A stretch of DNA of 64,000 nucleotides, from positions 5,479,079 through 5,543,078 of the forward strand of contig NC_087068.1 of NCBI RefSeq assembly GCF_963678635.1, written 5' to 3'. The DNA comes from Symsagittifera roscoffensis. Taxonomy: Eukaryota; Xenacoelomorpha; Acoela; Convolutidae. The stretch's first letter is position 1. Each line of letters begins with the position of its first letter. This document shows, piece by piece, positions 1 to 10,457 of the stretch. Below the pieces are notes generated by a model. That model saw only the letters and a list, made by a program, of their open reading frames with translations. It was not told the origin of the DNA and ran no database searches. The translations under genes and the position numbers were made by a program.

Positions 1-3000
1 ATATTTTCGCAAACAATAGATCTTCACTCATGAGCTCCCGCAGTGGGTGCTGCTCACACCAGTTCAGTGTACTACCGTCCACTTCCGATATGAGGTTCAG
101 GTGCAGCACCGACCTCCTATATGCTTCCACTTTAACGTCAGGGAACGCAAAGGTGACTGCTGGTCCATAGATCACTGTCACGAACTCCGTGACTCCTCTG
201 ATCAGCGCCAAGGGATCGGTCCTCATAGCCAAGCTCAGATCTGTTAATAGCGGCATGCCTCCAACATGTCGTCTAACATCTTCCTCTCTATCAATTGTTT
301 CGTCTTCTCCGGTTCCAAAGCGATTTTGCTGCAAGAGATCTTGGATAAGAGTGTGTCTCAGGTCTCTTATTTTGTTCCACGAGTCCGTGGATTTCTTCAT
401 ATCCAGATTCCTCACTCTCTCTTTCATCTGCTCTGGACAACGTGCCAGTTTCATTAGTCCTCCCAAGTTTCCGTGGGTTATTGCGATCAATGTCAGAAGT
501 CCGTCTAGCCGCAGGTTCTGTATTCCATCCGTAAGCAGTATCACCGGTCCTTTCACGAAACTCCCCGCTCCGAATGTCACGAACAAGGCTAATAATTCCA
601 CTATCGATACTCTCACTACTGCTTGGAGGAATTCTTTTATCAAATAGTGCGAGACTTTTGGGTAAACTTTTGCCAAGAAGGACGCGGTCCATCCGGCTCC
701 CAACCCTTCTAGCATGCTGTCTGTCCTTTCAAATCCCTCCTGCCCCTTTACTTCCTGGGTCCAGAAGGTTTCCAGAGTAATCTGACACATTCTGTTCACA
801 AACTCAGCGGTCTTTTCTCCGGCATTTTCCGCCAGGTTCACCTCCTTCAACAAGTAGGCATGTATCTTCGTGATCATTACGGGGCCTTGCTGAAAAGCAT
901 CTGCACCCAATGCCGCTACTCTAGGATTCAGGTGTAGCCACTGGTTGGCTTCAGGCTTGGTTCTCAGAACCATCGCCTCCAGATGAGCTCTCGTCTCTAG
1001 TGAGTTTTTTCTTCTTGTGTCTTCACTCGCCACTTCCATTGCTCGGAACCATAAGTCGTTGGACATTGCCGTGATCACTCGATCGTCGTCGTCTATTCCC
1101 GGTTTCAGTTTGAGTTGCCGACTGAAGTTGGACAGTTCCAACCCCAGCACTTCGTCCAACACTAACATGTGTAGCGCGTGGTCCTTGAATCCTCTCATCG
1201 CGTTTGAGATATCTGACCATACTGCAGGCAGTTCAGCCTTAAGTGGCCTCAGGTTCTCCATTTCTATCATGCGATTCGGGGCTGATATGATCACATCATA
1301 TTTTCCTTCCGAAAGTAAGGCTACCATTGCATACACAAATTTCAGTCCATCCGGGAGATGTGCATATCCCGGAGACAACGCAAATACTACTCTCAACGCC
1401 ACTTTATTGAATGACCCTTCCTTCGTCGCATCCACCTTTTCACCCATCGACTCCAGGATGTCTTTTATAGCTGGCCATACTGCGTTTTCTGCTGTTGCAG
1501 GATCTCTGAGCCTGCTCAGAAAACCTCTACTGTGTAGATGGTCATTGATGCCAGCAAACACAATCGTTATCGGGTTCATTTCTGTCTGCCTTTGTACCCC
1601 TATAGCCAATGACACTGATTGCAATAGGTCTAGGTCAACTGCGGCCAGCATTATGACGTCCGGCCAAAACAAAGACTTGGAGGTGTACACGAACTCTGAA
1701 TTCGCTACTACCATGATTTTGGCCTTCCTCATCTCTGCTTTGTCATAGGCGGCGAAGATGGTCTCATCTTTCTTTATTGCTGTCAATCCGCCATATCTCT
1801 GGGCATCACCATCTTGGTTCACTAGTTTTGGGTACACTCTCTCCTTCACATGACCAGGTGGTGTCGTCAGTTGCCTAAATATCTTCACGTGTTGTCCAAT
1901 CGGCGCTCTCGCCGTCAGGAATCTTCCTGGTCTTTCTTCACGATTCCTCTCATCATGGTTCAATCTCACATCTTGCAACGGTCTTGCATTCACAGGTCCC
2001 ATTGTGTTGTTGGAGGGCAGTCCCTCCAAATCGGCAAATCTCAAGGCCGTCTTGGAGCTGAAATTTATGCTAGCGGCTATCAACCAGTCTACGCCGGTTA
2101 TTGAGTATAATCTGCTGACAGATAGCGTCGCTCCATTCAGCATCCTCCTTGCATCTTCAATGAAGCTTACTCTCTGTAGGTCCAGCTTCATCAGTTCGTC
2201 TTTGTATATATGCCAGGGAGACGGTATGGATCGAGACCACAACAACGAACCTCTGCTCGGTCTCTCCTCTCGGCTGGTACTCGTCGTCTCCGATCTAGTG
2301 TCCGATCTAGATGTGCCTGCTACTTCTTCGATTGGTTGGTTGACAGGTCCTATCCTTCTCCTAGGATGAATTGTCCTCCTCATCGGTGCTTCTCCCAACC
2401 GATCCTGCACGTCTGTTCTTCGACCTGGTTCACTGGAGCTTTGTTGCCGGTAATTTCTGACGGCTGGGACCGTACCCAAGCGTGTCTCCAGGCTAGGAGG
2501 CACAAAGGTGGTAATCACCGCATCACTCACCGTTCCCTCTTCCTTCAGCACTCCTGTGTCAAAGAGTTCTGCCTCCAGCTCCTCCAACCGTTCTTGGAAG
2601 ACTCGATTCAACCAAGCTTGTCCTTCGATACTGTGGAAGTGGATGCCATCCGTGGTCAGTCTGGCCTGATCCATGGCTCTCAACTCATGCTCAATGTCCA
2701 TGAGGATCATCCTTCCGGCATTTCGATTTGCTAGGTTCCTCAAGATGTTGTTCCATCTCATGACTCCCTCGTTGTGCCTCCTTCCTGATGCTGTCAGGCT
2801 TCTCGTATTCATTGGCACAGTGCAAACGGTCAGTACCGCGCAACTGAACTTTTGCCAGAGAGTAGTGAACAAACACACCATCATTGACTCCCACAGTGCT
2901 TCCTGCTCGTCTGATCCTCTGGAGATATCATTCGTCCCAACTAAGATCATCACATTGGGAATCTTCCCTGGATTCATCAGTTCCACCATCCGATATAATT

Positions 3001-3196
3001 GGGCAATCGTCGCGCCTCCAAAGGCCATCACCGTGGTGACCCACGAGGTCCTCAAATTCGATAGCACTCTGACTAAACTGTCTCCCAATATCAGGTGAGA
3101 TGTCCCGAGTGGTGGTTGCTGCAGGTTCACAGCCGGGCTCCAGGTAGCTCGATTGAAGCAGGCCCTCGGATCTGTCTCCGGAACTCCCGTGAAATT
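1..3196 (-). CDS. Element A ORF2, second part: SGNH hydrolase domain plus unrecognised region (partial)
   Basis: This frame follows in phase from the first part of ORF2 after a TAA at 3197-3199 and stays open to the left edge (over 1060 codons). It begins with an SGNH/GDSL hydrolase domain: block I GDSLVRVL near 3085, block II FGGATIAQ near 3010, block III LVGTNDIS near 2945, and block V TTDGIHFH near 2645. The nucleophile Ser, Gly, Asn and the Asp-x-x-His pair are therefore all present. SGNH enzymes are esterases or lipases acting on acyl or acetyl esters; the substrate cannot be read from the sequence. An Arg/Pro/Ser-rich stretch follows, then a second domain with AGINDHLHSRG (around 1550-1520), SPGYAHLP and SAPN motifs that resembles an SGNH fold without an obvious GDS serine. 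The remaining helical region is unrecognised. Element B carries the same order. Confidence 0.85.
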
Positions 3197-4309
3197 TTAC
3201 TTCAATTGATTATTCAGCTGCACGTCTATTACACGAGACACTTTCTTCGCTGGCATCTTTCGTACTTTCCTTTCTGGGATTCTCGAGCTCCCCATGAGTG
3301 GTGCCACGTTACTTATCCCTTGTCTGATCACGGTCTGGGAGAGTTGTACTCTGCCCGTATCGTCAATCGTTCCATAGGGTTCAGTCACCCCGGAACCTGG
3401 CGCATTCTTGTTAGCGACCAGTCGTCCAGCTGTCTCTATCAGTTTCCTCACTGTCTGTTCTACGACGGGGTCACCCAAGGTGTCACTAGGATCCGGGATC
3501 GTTACTCGGTTCGTCTCTGCTGGAAGCCGTGTCTCCGTTGTTTGACTCATTTCTCGAGGTGTCAAGAGCTCCATCGGGGACTGTCCACAAGGAATATCCC
3601 TTGCAGGTATCACTTTCTCCATAGCCGTTGTCAACGCCACCTGTTCCGATCGCTCTTTGTATTCCTGCCTTAAGCGTTCGATCTCTTGACCCTGCTTTTT
3701 GTTGCAGTCTTCAAACAACTTTCTCCACATGTCCCGGTCTTCCTCCATTGCCAGCATGGTCTTCGTCATATCGTCTAACTCCTTCTTCGTACTTCTCAGT
3801 TGATCGTTCATCTCGTCCAGATCTTGTATGGTTTGGTTCGTCTGAACCTTCTGCGTTACTTTCGCCCTTTTTGGTGGCACAGCTGCTCTCAGTGGTGAAC
3901 CAGACGAGGTCGCCTCGCTGTTCATCTCCCGATGCATTCTCGTCAGCCCAGGTTTAGGCTTAGAGGGCATTGGCATCTCACCTGGTTGGTAAGTCCTAGA
4001 ACTTCCCAACCCAGGCTCATTCGCCAAGTCACTCCCTGAGAGAGCCCCGTTTCTCCACCTCATCACTCTCATGTTCGGGCGGTCTAGTACTCCTCTTTCT
4101 CCATATGCTGCCATCGACAGGACTTCCGTGGGGCGGTCCCCACGGTTGTCGTGCCCCAAGATGTTGATCAGGGCGGTCAGCAACATGACCACCTCTGGGT
4201 CCTCCAGAGCGAAGTCTCGTTCGATCAGCCGACGATAGATCGCATCTACCATCGGTCCTACATATGCCTCTGCCAGGTCCATCAATTCATCCAGGTTGAA
4301 GTTGTCCAT
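3197..4309 (-). CDS. Element A ORF2, first part: N-terminal and coiled-coil segment
   Basis: This open frame of 370 codons begins at an ATG that follows a 385-nt AT-rich non-coding gap after Pol. The first 90 residues (starting MDNFNLDELMDLAEAY) look helical and match nothing I know. A basic, Pro-rich segment follows, then a predicted coiled coil of about 75 residues (TIQDLDEMNDQLRSTKKELD and onward). The frame ends at TAA 3197-3199, directly in phase with the SGNH region, where element B reads through with His at the aligned codon. The two parts were therefore probably one protein. A separate ATG after a spacer suggests ORF2 is expressed apart from Gag-Pol, but no internal promoter or splice signal could be identified with confidence. 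Confidence 0.75.
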   Translation of the reverse strand: MDNFNLDELMDLAEAYVGPMVDAIYRRLIERDFALEDPEVVMLLTALINILGHDNRGDRPTEVLSMAAYGERGVLDRPNMRVMRWRNGALSGSDLANEPGLGSSRTYQPGEMPMPSKPKPGLTRMHREMNSEATSSGSPLRAAVPPKRAKVTQKVQTNQTIQDLDEMNDQLRSTKKELDDMTKTMLAMEEDRDMWRKLFEDCNKKQGQEIERLRQEYKERSEQVALTTAMEKVIPARDIPCGQSPMELLTPREMSQTTETRLPAETNRVTIPDPSDTLGDPVVEQTVRKLIETAGRLVANKNAPGSGVTEPYGTIDDTGRVQLSQTVIRQGISNVAPLMGSSRIPERKVRKMPAKKVSRVIDVQLNNQLK

Positions 4310-4694
4310 TCTATTCTTTTCAAGTTTGATTCGATTCTTTGACTCAAGTGAGTAATTTAAATGATCAATCAGGATCTAGAAAAGAAATCACGAATGTCAC
4401 ACTTGTCAGTTTCACCTTAATATATATCGTTAAAATTTGCTTAAAACAGTTCAGATAAAAAGATATTTATCCTAAAATTTATTAAAATCAATTGGTTTCT
4501 AAAATTTTGGAATTCGACCTAAGATTGGACAGTCCAAACGTTGGATCTATTCCCAAGATCGTCATCTAGTTGTTCATGGTCACTAACCCCTACTTACCCA
4601 TGATCTTAATAACCTAACACATAACATAACATCACACACATATCACATATTACATGCAACTTGGTCTTTGGCCTAACACTCTTTCGCACATCAC
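4310..4694 (-). other. Element A spacer between pol and ORF2
   Basis: This 385-nt AT-rich gap lies between the Pol stop and the ORF2 ATG. No coding frame, repeat or clear regulatory motif is visible. It is absent from element B, where a deletion fuses the two coding regions. Confidence 0.6.
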
Positions 4695-7600
4695 TCAGCC
4701 TATACTTAAGTAATATTTCTTATGTAGATATACTTGTATGTTCGTATCACAGAATATCACGTGTACAAGCGCGTACAATTCCCGAGGATGCAGTCTTCCT
4801 CTATTTGGATCGTACACTGGAAGCGAGAGCTCCTTCACGTCCATTTCCACAAGGAAGTCCCTCAGCCTCGTCAAAGACACGACTAGGTTTTCTGGGTCCA
4901 CGTGCTGCTTCTCTGTCGCCCTCGTTACCAAGAAGCATAAGTACTTTCCCGGTATCTGCGACACCGCCGGAGGTAAGGCTGCTACGCCCCCTATCCCTGG
5001 TCTTTGCTTCCAAAGGAATTCCACGTTTTTGTATTCTCTCTTAAAGTCTGCCGCTGACGCTGTCCTAAAACTCATGTCTGCGGTGATTGTTATCGCACAT
5101 GTTCTGTTTGTGAGTATGAAATCACTGTCTGTTAGTATTATGTTACTTGAATATTCATTTGGTAAGTTAAAATACGACTCAACCACCCTGCCTATGTCAG
5201 GTTTCTTAGGTTCTTCGCCTGTTTCTGCTTCTAAGTCTCCTGTTTCTCTTGCTATTCTCAATTTTTTTATTATCAGGTTTTCAGTGTGGGTAAGTCCTAC
5301 CCCCACTCCCCGGACAAGTATATCCATCGGCGTCCCCGTCGATCGCATACCGGATATCAAGTCAAGGTTAGAAGCTGGAATGAGAAGTTGTCCTTCCTGG
5401 GCAGCCCAGGAAGGATCATCTCGTTCGGTCTTAATGTATTTCGCGCTTTCACGATCTACGTCTTGAATCGTAACGCTGGTCTCTTTAGGGTCTGATGTCA
5501 TTTCGTTCAGCCACTCTAAGACACGCAGGTTCGTCTGGTCTTGTTCATATGACTGCTGTTGCTCATCGTCAAATTCTACCTCGGGTTTCGACCAGTCGTC
5601 AACCCACTCATCGTTATGATCATCGACTATGTCAATGTCTTGTGACACAGTTATTTCTTCTAAACCCACTACTTCCTCCACTACTTTCTTCAGATCTATC
5701 CCATCCACTACAAAGTCGTCACCGTAAGGATTGTATTTCTTTCTTGGTCTCGTCCCGTCCTTCTGACGAGTCTGAATCGTGAACGGAAGATCTGGTTCCA
5801 AGTTCTTGGGAACCTCTGTCTGTTCGGGATCCTGCCAATCCTCTTCTGCGTAGGGTAAGGTTTCATCGTCCGCTTCGATCTTTTCGTTTGGATCCAGGTC
5901 CAGCGGTGTATCCGTACCTTCCTCTACGATTTCGTTTCCATCGTTCTTCTCCCTGGTGCCTTTTTCATTGACCTCACAAGCAGGATCCATCATTAGATAA
6001 TCCCCTTCTTCCATGTCTGCAGGTATACACCAGTCTTCTGTCGATGGATTGTGTGGCTTGATGTTCTCGTAGTGGGCTGCTCGGCCAGTACTCAGTCTAT
6101 AAAAGCGTCCCTCCTGGTGCACCTCCGTAATCATGAAGGGTCCCCTCCATTTCTTTAGAAGTTTCTTTGTCCCTTTCGGTGGTATAACGTTCTGAAATAC
6201 CCATACATAGTCTCCCACCGAGTAAGCTTTTGCGCCAGCTGCTTTCTTGTCGAATCTTTTCCTTTGCCTTGCCTGTGCTTGCTGAGTATTTCGTCTGCAC
6301 AGATCGTTCAACTCCTGTTGACGTCTGATCACATCCCTTACGTAAACCTGTGGAGATGTTTTCTTTCCGTCATACTCTGGGTAGAAGAATGTCAAGGGTA
6401 AAGACTTCTCGTGTCCCGTCAGCATCATGTGTGGACTGACTCCAGTGGTGGAGTGTTGCGTGCTATTATAAGCTCCCATCACCTGTGGAAGGTATCTGTC
6501 CCAATCGGTCATGTACCTGGAACAATATACCCTCAGCATCGACACTAACGTCCTATTCTGTCTTTCCACTAGGCCATTCGTTTGAGGGTGGTATGTCGTG
6601 GAGTGAGCCTGAGCGACCTGTGAGCGTCTCATAAGATCTTTCGTAAGCTCGCCTACGAAAGCCGTTCCATTATCCGATTGAAACGTCATCGGACAACCAT
6701 GTCTTGCTATCCACGTGTTGATCAGGTGGTCGCATGTCTCTTCCGCCGAGGCAGTTATGCAGGGCACGGCCTCTGCATACTTCGTGAAGTGATCTATCAT
6801 GACCAAGACTTGGTTGTAACCGCTGTCTGTCATGCATATCTTCTGGTGATCTATCTGCACCACCTCGTTGAATTCAGACGACTCAATCGATTGTAAAGGA
6901 AATCGTAATTTCCTTGGATCCTTGACCTGTTGGCATGACAGGCACGCTGTTACCCATTTCTCACATGCCTTTTTCATTCCAGGCCACTCAAAGCGCTTCA
7001 GGATCCTCTGATACACTTTGTCGATCCCTTGATGGCCCATCTGATCATGCGACCTGAACAATAGTTCTGTCTGATAGAGTTGCGGCAACACTATCGCGTT
7101 ATATTTGTATAAAACCTTGTCTTCTTCTCTTTTCCTGCAAGCCACGATCACGTCCTTGTTCAGATATAATCTCCCCTCCTTCTGCATGAAGTATTGTCTC
7201 AGGATCCTATAGCTGTCTTCTTCTAGGTCACCTTTGTCAGGTGCACCGTTTTCTATCCCCCTTTTTAGGTTGCTTGTCATGCGATCATTTCTCTGCGCCC
7301 TTAGAAGGTCCGAGAGCCTGTATCTCGCCTTCAAGTACGTCTTCATGACTCTCATCTGACTATTCAGCTCGTTGGGCTGATGTGTGTCTTCTTCCATCTT
7401 AACGCACCAAATCTTCGCCAACGGTTGTGTTTCTTGCTGAAACGGCTGAAGATCAGTCCTGACTACCTCTTTCTGCGGCAACAGGCTTATCGAACGTTTC
7501 GATACCGCTATCGTTTCTAAGTCATCCGCTGCGTTGTCAAAGACACTTCCGCTCGGTATAAGGTAGCGATCGCTGTCCGGATCCTGGTACACTTCTCTGT

Positions 7601-10457
7601 CCAGGTCTCTCGCCCGAGTTTCCACTAGTAGCGTGTGTATCGCCAGTTCTGACAGTTCTGATCCCGAGGTCGAATCCCTGTCTGAATAGGTGTTCATTCT
7701 TGAGCTTTCTGACTTATCATCCGTCGAAGGTGTTGTGCTGGAGACTGCACGCTCCTCCAGATCATGTCTGTATTTCCTTCGCATCCATCTAAACTCCCCG
7801 GACAAAACCTTGTTCTCTAGGTCCTGTTTCTCATCAGGAATTTTCTCGTCTATCTCGGACTCCCCGGACAAATTCACTTGTCCCGGGTGTTGATCTTGTG
7901 ATCGCTGGTTTTTCTCCTTATCCTTCTCCCCGGACAAATAGTCTTGCAGCAGATTTTGTTCTACAACTTCACCCTCTTTATCCCGGTCCACAAAGGTGAC
8001 GGTTTTCTTTTGCTTGCCGCTCTCCTGTTCTTTCTGTCCGTATGAAGTACTGGTTAAAATCTCTTGGGGTATTGAGGATACTAGTTGCTGAACTATTGTC
8101 CTACAATCCCTCTCGTTCTCTTCGTGCTGTCGTCTGGACGGCATGATCTTCACTTTCTCTCTGACTGTTAGCGATGCCACTGCTGCTGTCCACTCGGGGT
8201 CATCTCTGGTCACTTCTCTTTCTAACAATCCACCCAGCATCCGCATTACTTGTGGTGCGACTTGCACCGTTTTATCCAATACTGGGAGGCTGTTTATATT
8301 CATGCGAGAGAGTTCTTGCTGGACCAGATTCGAGCGCAGCAACAAATCCAAGGGGACCGGGTCCTCCTTGGACAGGATCTTTATCTCGGCTGCTTTCTCT
8401 ACAGGTAGCTCAGGATGCCCTGGAATTGGATGTCCTGATTTATCCAACCATCTCGTTAAGGGAAGCGCTTCATAAGTTTCTTTGTCCAAAAACGAGAATC
8501 CCTCCTTTATTTCCGCCTGATTGGCCTGCTTCTGCTCCAATCTTTCATAGAACTCAGTTTTCTTGCTGAGGCTGTCAGCATTCTGGTGTTTATCACGCAT
8601 CTTATGTTCGATTATCATATGGTAGCCATCCAATCTTACTATCCATCTACCAATATAACTCTGATCCATCGAGTAGGTCTTCAACCAGGATAACGCTCTG
8701 TTGTCCACGCGTAACTTGAAGGGAGCGCTCCCCAAGTATGCACGGTACTTCTCCACGAAGGTGACTACTGCAAACATTTCTGCTTTTGGTGCGCCATATT
8801 TCATCTCTGTGTCACTCAAGACCTTGCTGCCGTATGCAATGGGACGGAGAACTGTTCTTCCGTTCCATTCTTGCTCTTGATGCAAGATTCCTGAGATGGC
8901 CACCACCGATGCGTCTGTGTCGAGAACATACATGCCCTTTTCTGTAGGCATGCCCAGCACTGGCGCTTCGCACAGTTCCCGCTTTATGTTCTCGAATGCA
9001 ACCTGTGCCTCATCGTTCCATTCGAACTTTTTCCCTTTATTGCGCATCAGCTTCTGCATCGGGTACACCTTGTCCGCATACCCTTTAATGAATTCACGGT
9101 AATAATTGTCAAACCCCAGGAAGCTCATTAGCTGTGTGTCCGTCCTCGGAGCCTTCCATGTCAGCACAGCCTCTACTGCTTCTGGATCTGGCCTCACACC
9201 ATGCCTGTCCACCATTCTTCCCAGGTACTTGATCGAATCCCTAAGGATTTCACATTTCGATGGTTTGCATTTCAAGCCTGCTCTTTTCATACATCCGAAG
9301 ACCTCATCGAGCCGATCAATGTGATCCTCCAGGGTCGGTGTCGCTATGACTACATCATCCACGTAGCATATCAAGAGATTCCCGTACTTTTTGGTCACTC
9401 CTGTCAAAGCCTGAGCCATCAGCCTTTGAAAAGTTGCTGTTGCATTGCACAAGCCGAAGGGCATCCTCTTCCACTGGTACAACCCCAATTCGCACGCGAA
9501 ACCGGTTTTCTCCCTATCCTTTTTCCGCAAGGGAACCTGCCAGAAGGCAGAACCTAAGTCCAATGTGGTGAAGAACTTGGCATCACCAAGTTTAGATAGG
9601 CTCTCGTCTATTCGCGGTATCGGGTACGCATCTTTTATCGTTACCGCGTTCAAGTAACGAAAGTCGCAACAAAATCTAAGCTGCCCCCCTTTCTTTTTCG
9701 CCATTACTACTCCGCAAGCCCATGGCGATTTCGAGGGTTCTATCATGTCGTATTCAAGCAACATTTCTATTTCCGCTCGGCACGCTTCCGATTTATGTGG
9801 CGTCATTCGCCTTGCGCCTTCCCTATGGGGAACGGCGCCCTCTTCTAGTTCGATTTCTTGTTCGACGAAATTACAGCAACCGATGTCCGCCTTATGTTTT
9901 GAAAATACCTCGGCGTTCCGATTTAGGAGGTCCCGCAATTTTTCAAAATTTCCCTCACCTATTTTTCCTTTTAAATGTTCTATTTCTGGCAAAACCGGTT
10001 TGTCAGAATCTAGTTCATATGACGAGGGGCGTTCCGGAAAATTCGAGCAGCTTGATAAGCCGTCGTCCGTTTCGGATTTCATTGAAAACAATTTATGAAT
10101 AGATTTTAATTCATTAATTCTCTTTAAGATTTTATCTTTATTTGCATGATAAGGACAGTCTTTCACACTATATTTCTTCGAGTTTTCTGTCTCCTCATAG
10201 TCGGTCCTCATCGGCAAGGCGTAGCCAAGCTTCTTTCCACGCTGGATTGGAACCGTGGTGTCCAGTGTGTTCAACAACACACTGACACACAGTCCGTTTC
10301 GCGTTACCGAGAAGCTCCGGCCTAAAATCACCGAACTCTGACTATTTGGATTCGGTACTAAGCAAACCTGTTTACTATCACTCAACGAATTTAAATTTCT
10401 CATTCTAAAAATTGCTACTACAGCTTGTCCTGGTTTTAATCTTACTTTTCTATCCAA
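4695..10457 (-). CDS. pol: Element A Pol: reverse transcriptase, RNase H, integrase and acidic extension with macro-like domain
   Basis: The frame is 1920 codons, far longer than a usual Ty3/gypsy Pol. Reverse transcriptase lies around residues 200-420, with LDLGSAFWQ and the catalytic YVDD near residue 365 (about 9350-9366). RNase H follows (LDTDASVVAISG, then YGAPKAEMFAV). A roughly 400-residue linker contains LPLTRWLDKSGHPIPGHP and several LSGE repeats. Integrase has an HHCC zinc-binding start (HDQMGH with CLSCQQ), catalytic Asp in VVQIDHQKI, Asp in FQSDNGTAF and Glu in NGLVERQNR, then a KKWRGPFMI GPF module. About 560 further residues are acidic and end in a region resembling Poa1-like macro domains (about 4740-5150; DFKREYKNVE, GKYLCFLVTRA, PVYDPNRGRL). 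The apparent start is an artefact: the frame continues upstream into the protease, and a T8 run at about 10451 shifts it. In B this junction is continuous. Confidence 0.9.
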   Translation of the reverse strand: MDRKVRLKPGQAVVAIFRMRNLNSLSDSKQVCLVPNPNSQSSVILGRSFSVTRNGLCVSVLLNTLDTTVPIQRGKKLGYALPMRTDYEETENSKKYSVKDCPYHANKDKILKRINELKSIHKLFSMKSETDDGLSSCSNFPERPSSYELDSDKPVLPEIEHLKGKIGEGNFEKLRDLLNRNAEVFSKHKADIGCCNFVEQEIELEEGAVPHREGARRMTPHKSEACRAEIEMLLEYDMIEPSKSPWACGVVMAKKKGGQLRFCCDFRYLNAVTIKDAYPIPRIDESLSKLGDAKFFTTLDLGSAFWQVPLRKKDREKTGFACELGLYQWKRMPFGLCNATATFQRLMAQALTGVTKKYGNLLICYVDDVVIATPTLEDHIDRLDEVFGCMKRAGLKCKPSKCEILRDSIKYLGRMVDRHGVRPDPEAVEAVLTWKAPRTDTQLMSFLGFDNYYREFIKGYADKVYPMQKLMRNKGKKFEWNDEAQVAFENIKRELCEAPVLGMPTEKGMYVLDTDASVVAISGILHQEQEWNGRTVLRPIAYGSKVLSDTEMKYGAPKAEMFAVVTFVEKYRAYLGSAPFKLRVDNRALSWLKTYSMDQSYIGRWIVRLDGYHMIIEHKMRDKHQNADSLSKKTEFYERLEQKQANQAEIKEGFSFLDKETYEALPLTRWLDKSGHPIPGHPELPVEKAAEIKILSKEDPVPLDLLLRSNLVQQELSRMNINSLPVLDKTVQVAPQVMRMLGGLLEREVTRDDPEWTAAVASLTVREKVKIMPSRRQHEENERDCRTIVQQLVSSIPQEILTSTSYGQKEQESGKQKKTVTFVDRDKEGEVVEQNLLQDYLSGEKDKEKNQRSQDQHPGQVNLSGESEIDEKIPDEKQDLENKVLSGEFRWMRRKYRHDLEERAVSSTTPSTDDKSESSRMNTYSDRDSTSGSELSELAIHTLLVETRARDLDREVYQDPDSDRYLIPSGSVFDNAADDLETIAVSKRSISLLPQKEVVRTDLQPFQQETQPLAKIWCVKMEEDTHQPNELNSQMRVMKTYLKARYRLSDLLRAQRNDRMTSNLKRGIENGAPDKGDLEEDSYRILRQYFMQKEGRLYLNKDVIVACRKREEDKVLYKYNAIVLPQLYQTELLFRSHDQMGHQGIDKVYQRILKRFEWPGMKKACEKWVTACLSCQQVKDPRKLRFPLQSIESSEFNEVVQIDHQKICMTDSGYNQVLVMIDHFTKYAEAVPCITASAEETCDHLINTWIARHGCPMTFQSDNGTAFVGELTKDLMRRSQVAQAHSTTYHPQTNGLVERQNRTLVSMLRVYCSRYMTDWDRYLPQVMGAYNSTQHSTTGVSPHMMLTGHEKSLPLTFFYPEYDGKKTSPQVYVRDVIRRQQELNDLCRRNTQQAQARQRKRFDKKAAGAKAYSVGDYVWVFQNVIPPKGTKKLLKKWRGPFMITEVHQEGRFYRLSTGRAAHYENIKPHNPSTEDWCIPADMEEGDYLMMDPACEVNEKGTREKNDGNEIVEEGTDTPLDLDPNEKIEADDETLPYAEEDWQDPEQTEVPKNLEPDLPFTIQTRQKDGTRPRKKYNPYGDDFVVDGIDLKKVVEEVVGLEEITVSQDIDIVDDHNDEWVDDWSKPEVEFDDEQQQSYEQDQTNLRVLEWLNEMTSDPKETSVTIQDVDRESAKYIKTERDDPSWAAQEGQLLIPASNLDLISGMRSTGTPMDILVRGVGVGLTHTENLIIKKLRIARETGDLEAETGEEPKKPDIGRVVESYFNLPNEYSSNIILTDSDFILTNRTCAITITADMSFRTASAADFKREYKNVEFLWKQRPGIGGVAALPPAVSQIPGKYLCFLVTRATEKQHVDPENLVVSLTRLRDFLVEMDVKELSLPVYDPNRGRLHPRELYALVHVIFCDTNIQVYLHKKYYLSIG
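4740..5150 (-). other. Macro-like (Poa1-type) domain at the Pol C terminus, element A
   Basis: The final 130 or so residues of Pol read as an alternating beta/alpha domain: an acidic loop after ILTDSDFILT, then TADMSFRTASAADFKREY, a Gly-rich loop with an LPP motif, a strand GKYLCFLVTRAT, a helix SLTRLRDFLVE, then LPVYDPNRGRL, and a closing helix and strand ending IQVYLH. This order and the D-x-x-FK..Y pattern resemble ADP-ribose phosphatase (Poa1-like) macro domains. The call rests on motif order only. In element B the same domain is cut just after YDPNRG by the deletion that fuses Pol to ORF2. Confidence 0.5.
5300..5346 (-). promoter_or_regulatory. Internal copy of the PPT-flanking motif, element A
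   Basis: On the minus strand this stretch has a purine-rich run (CGGGGAGTGGGGGTAGG) preceded by ATGCGATCGACGGGGACG. Element B has a very similar arrangement next to its 3' LTR, including ATGCGATCAATAGGGAC and TGTCCGGGGAGTA. Here the sequence also encodes part of Pol (RSTGTPMDILVRGVGVG). It may act as an internal polypurine tract; that role is inference. Confidence 0.4.
7794..7936 (-). repeat. Three TGTCCGGGGAG repeats in the RNase H-integrase linker, element A
   Basis: The 11-mer TGTCCGGGGAG (minus strand) occurs at 7794-7804, 7860-7870 and 7926-7936, encoding LSGE each time in poorly conserved acidic linker protein. The same 11-mer recurs at 5306-5316 and, in element B, beside the 3' LTR. 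The DNA motif looks more conserved than the protein around it. Confidence 0.7.

Noticed and set aside
47-2734. Plus-strand open frames opposite element A
   Set aside because: They are shadows of the open minus-strand ORF2, which carries the motifs.
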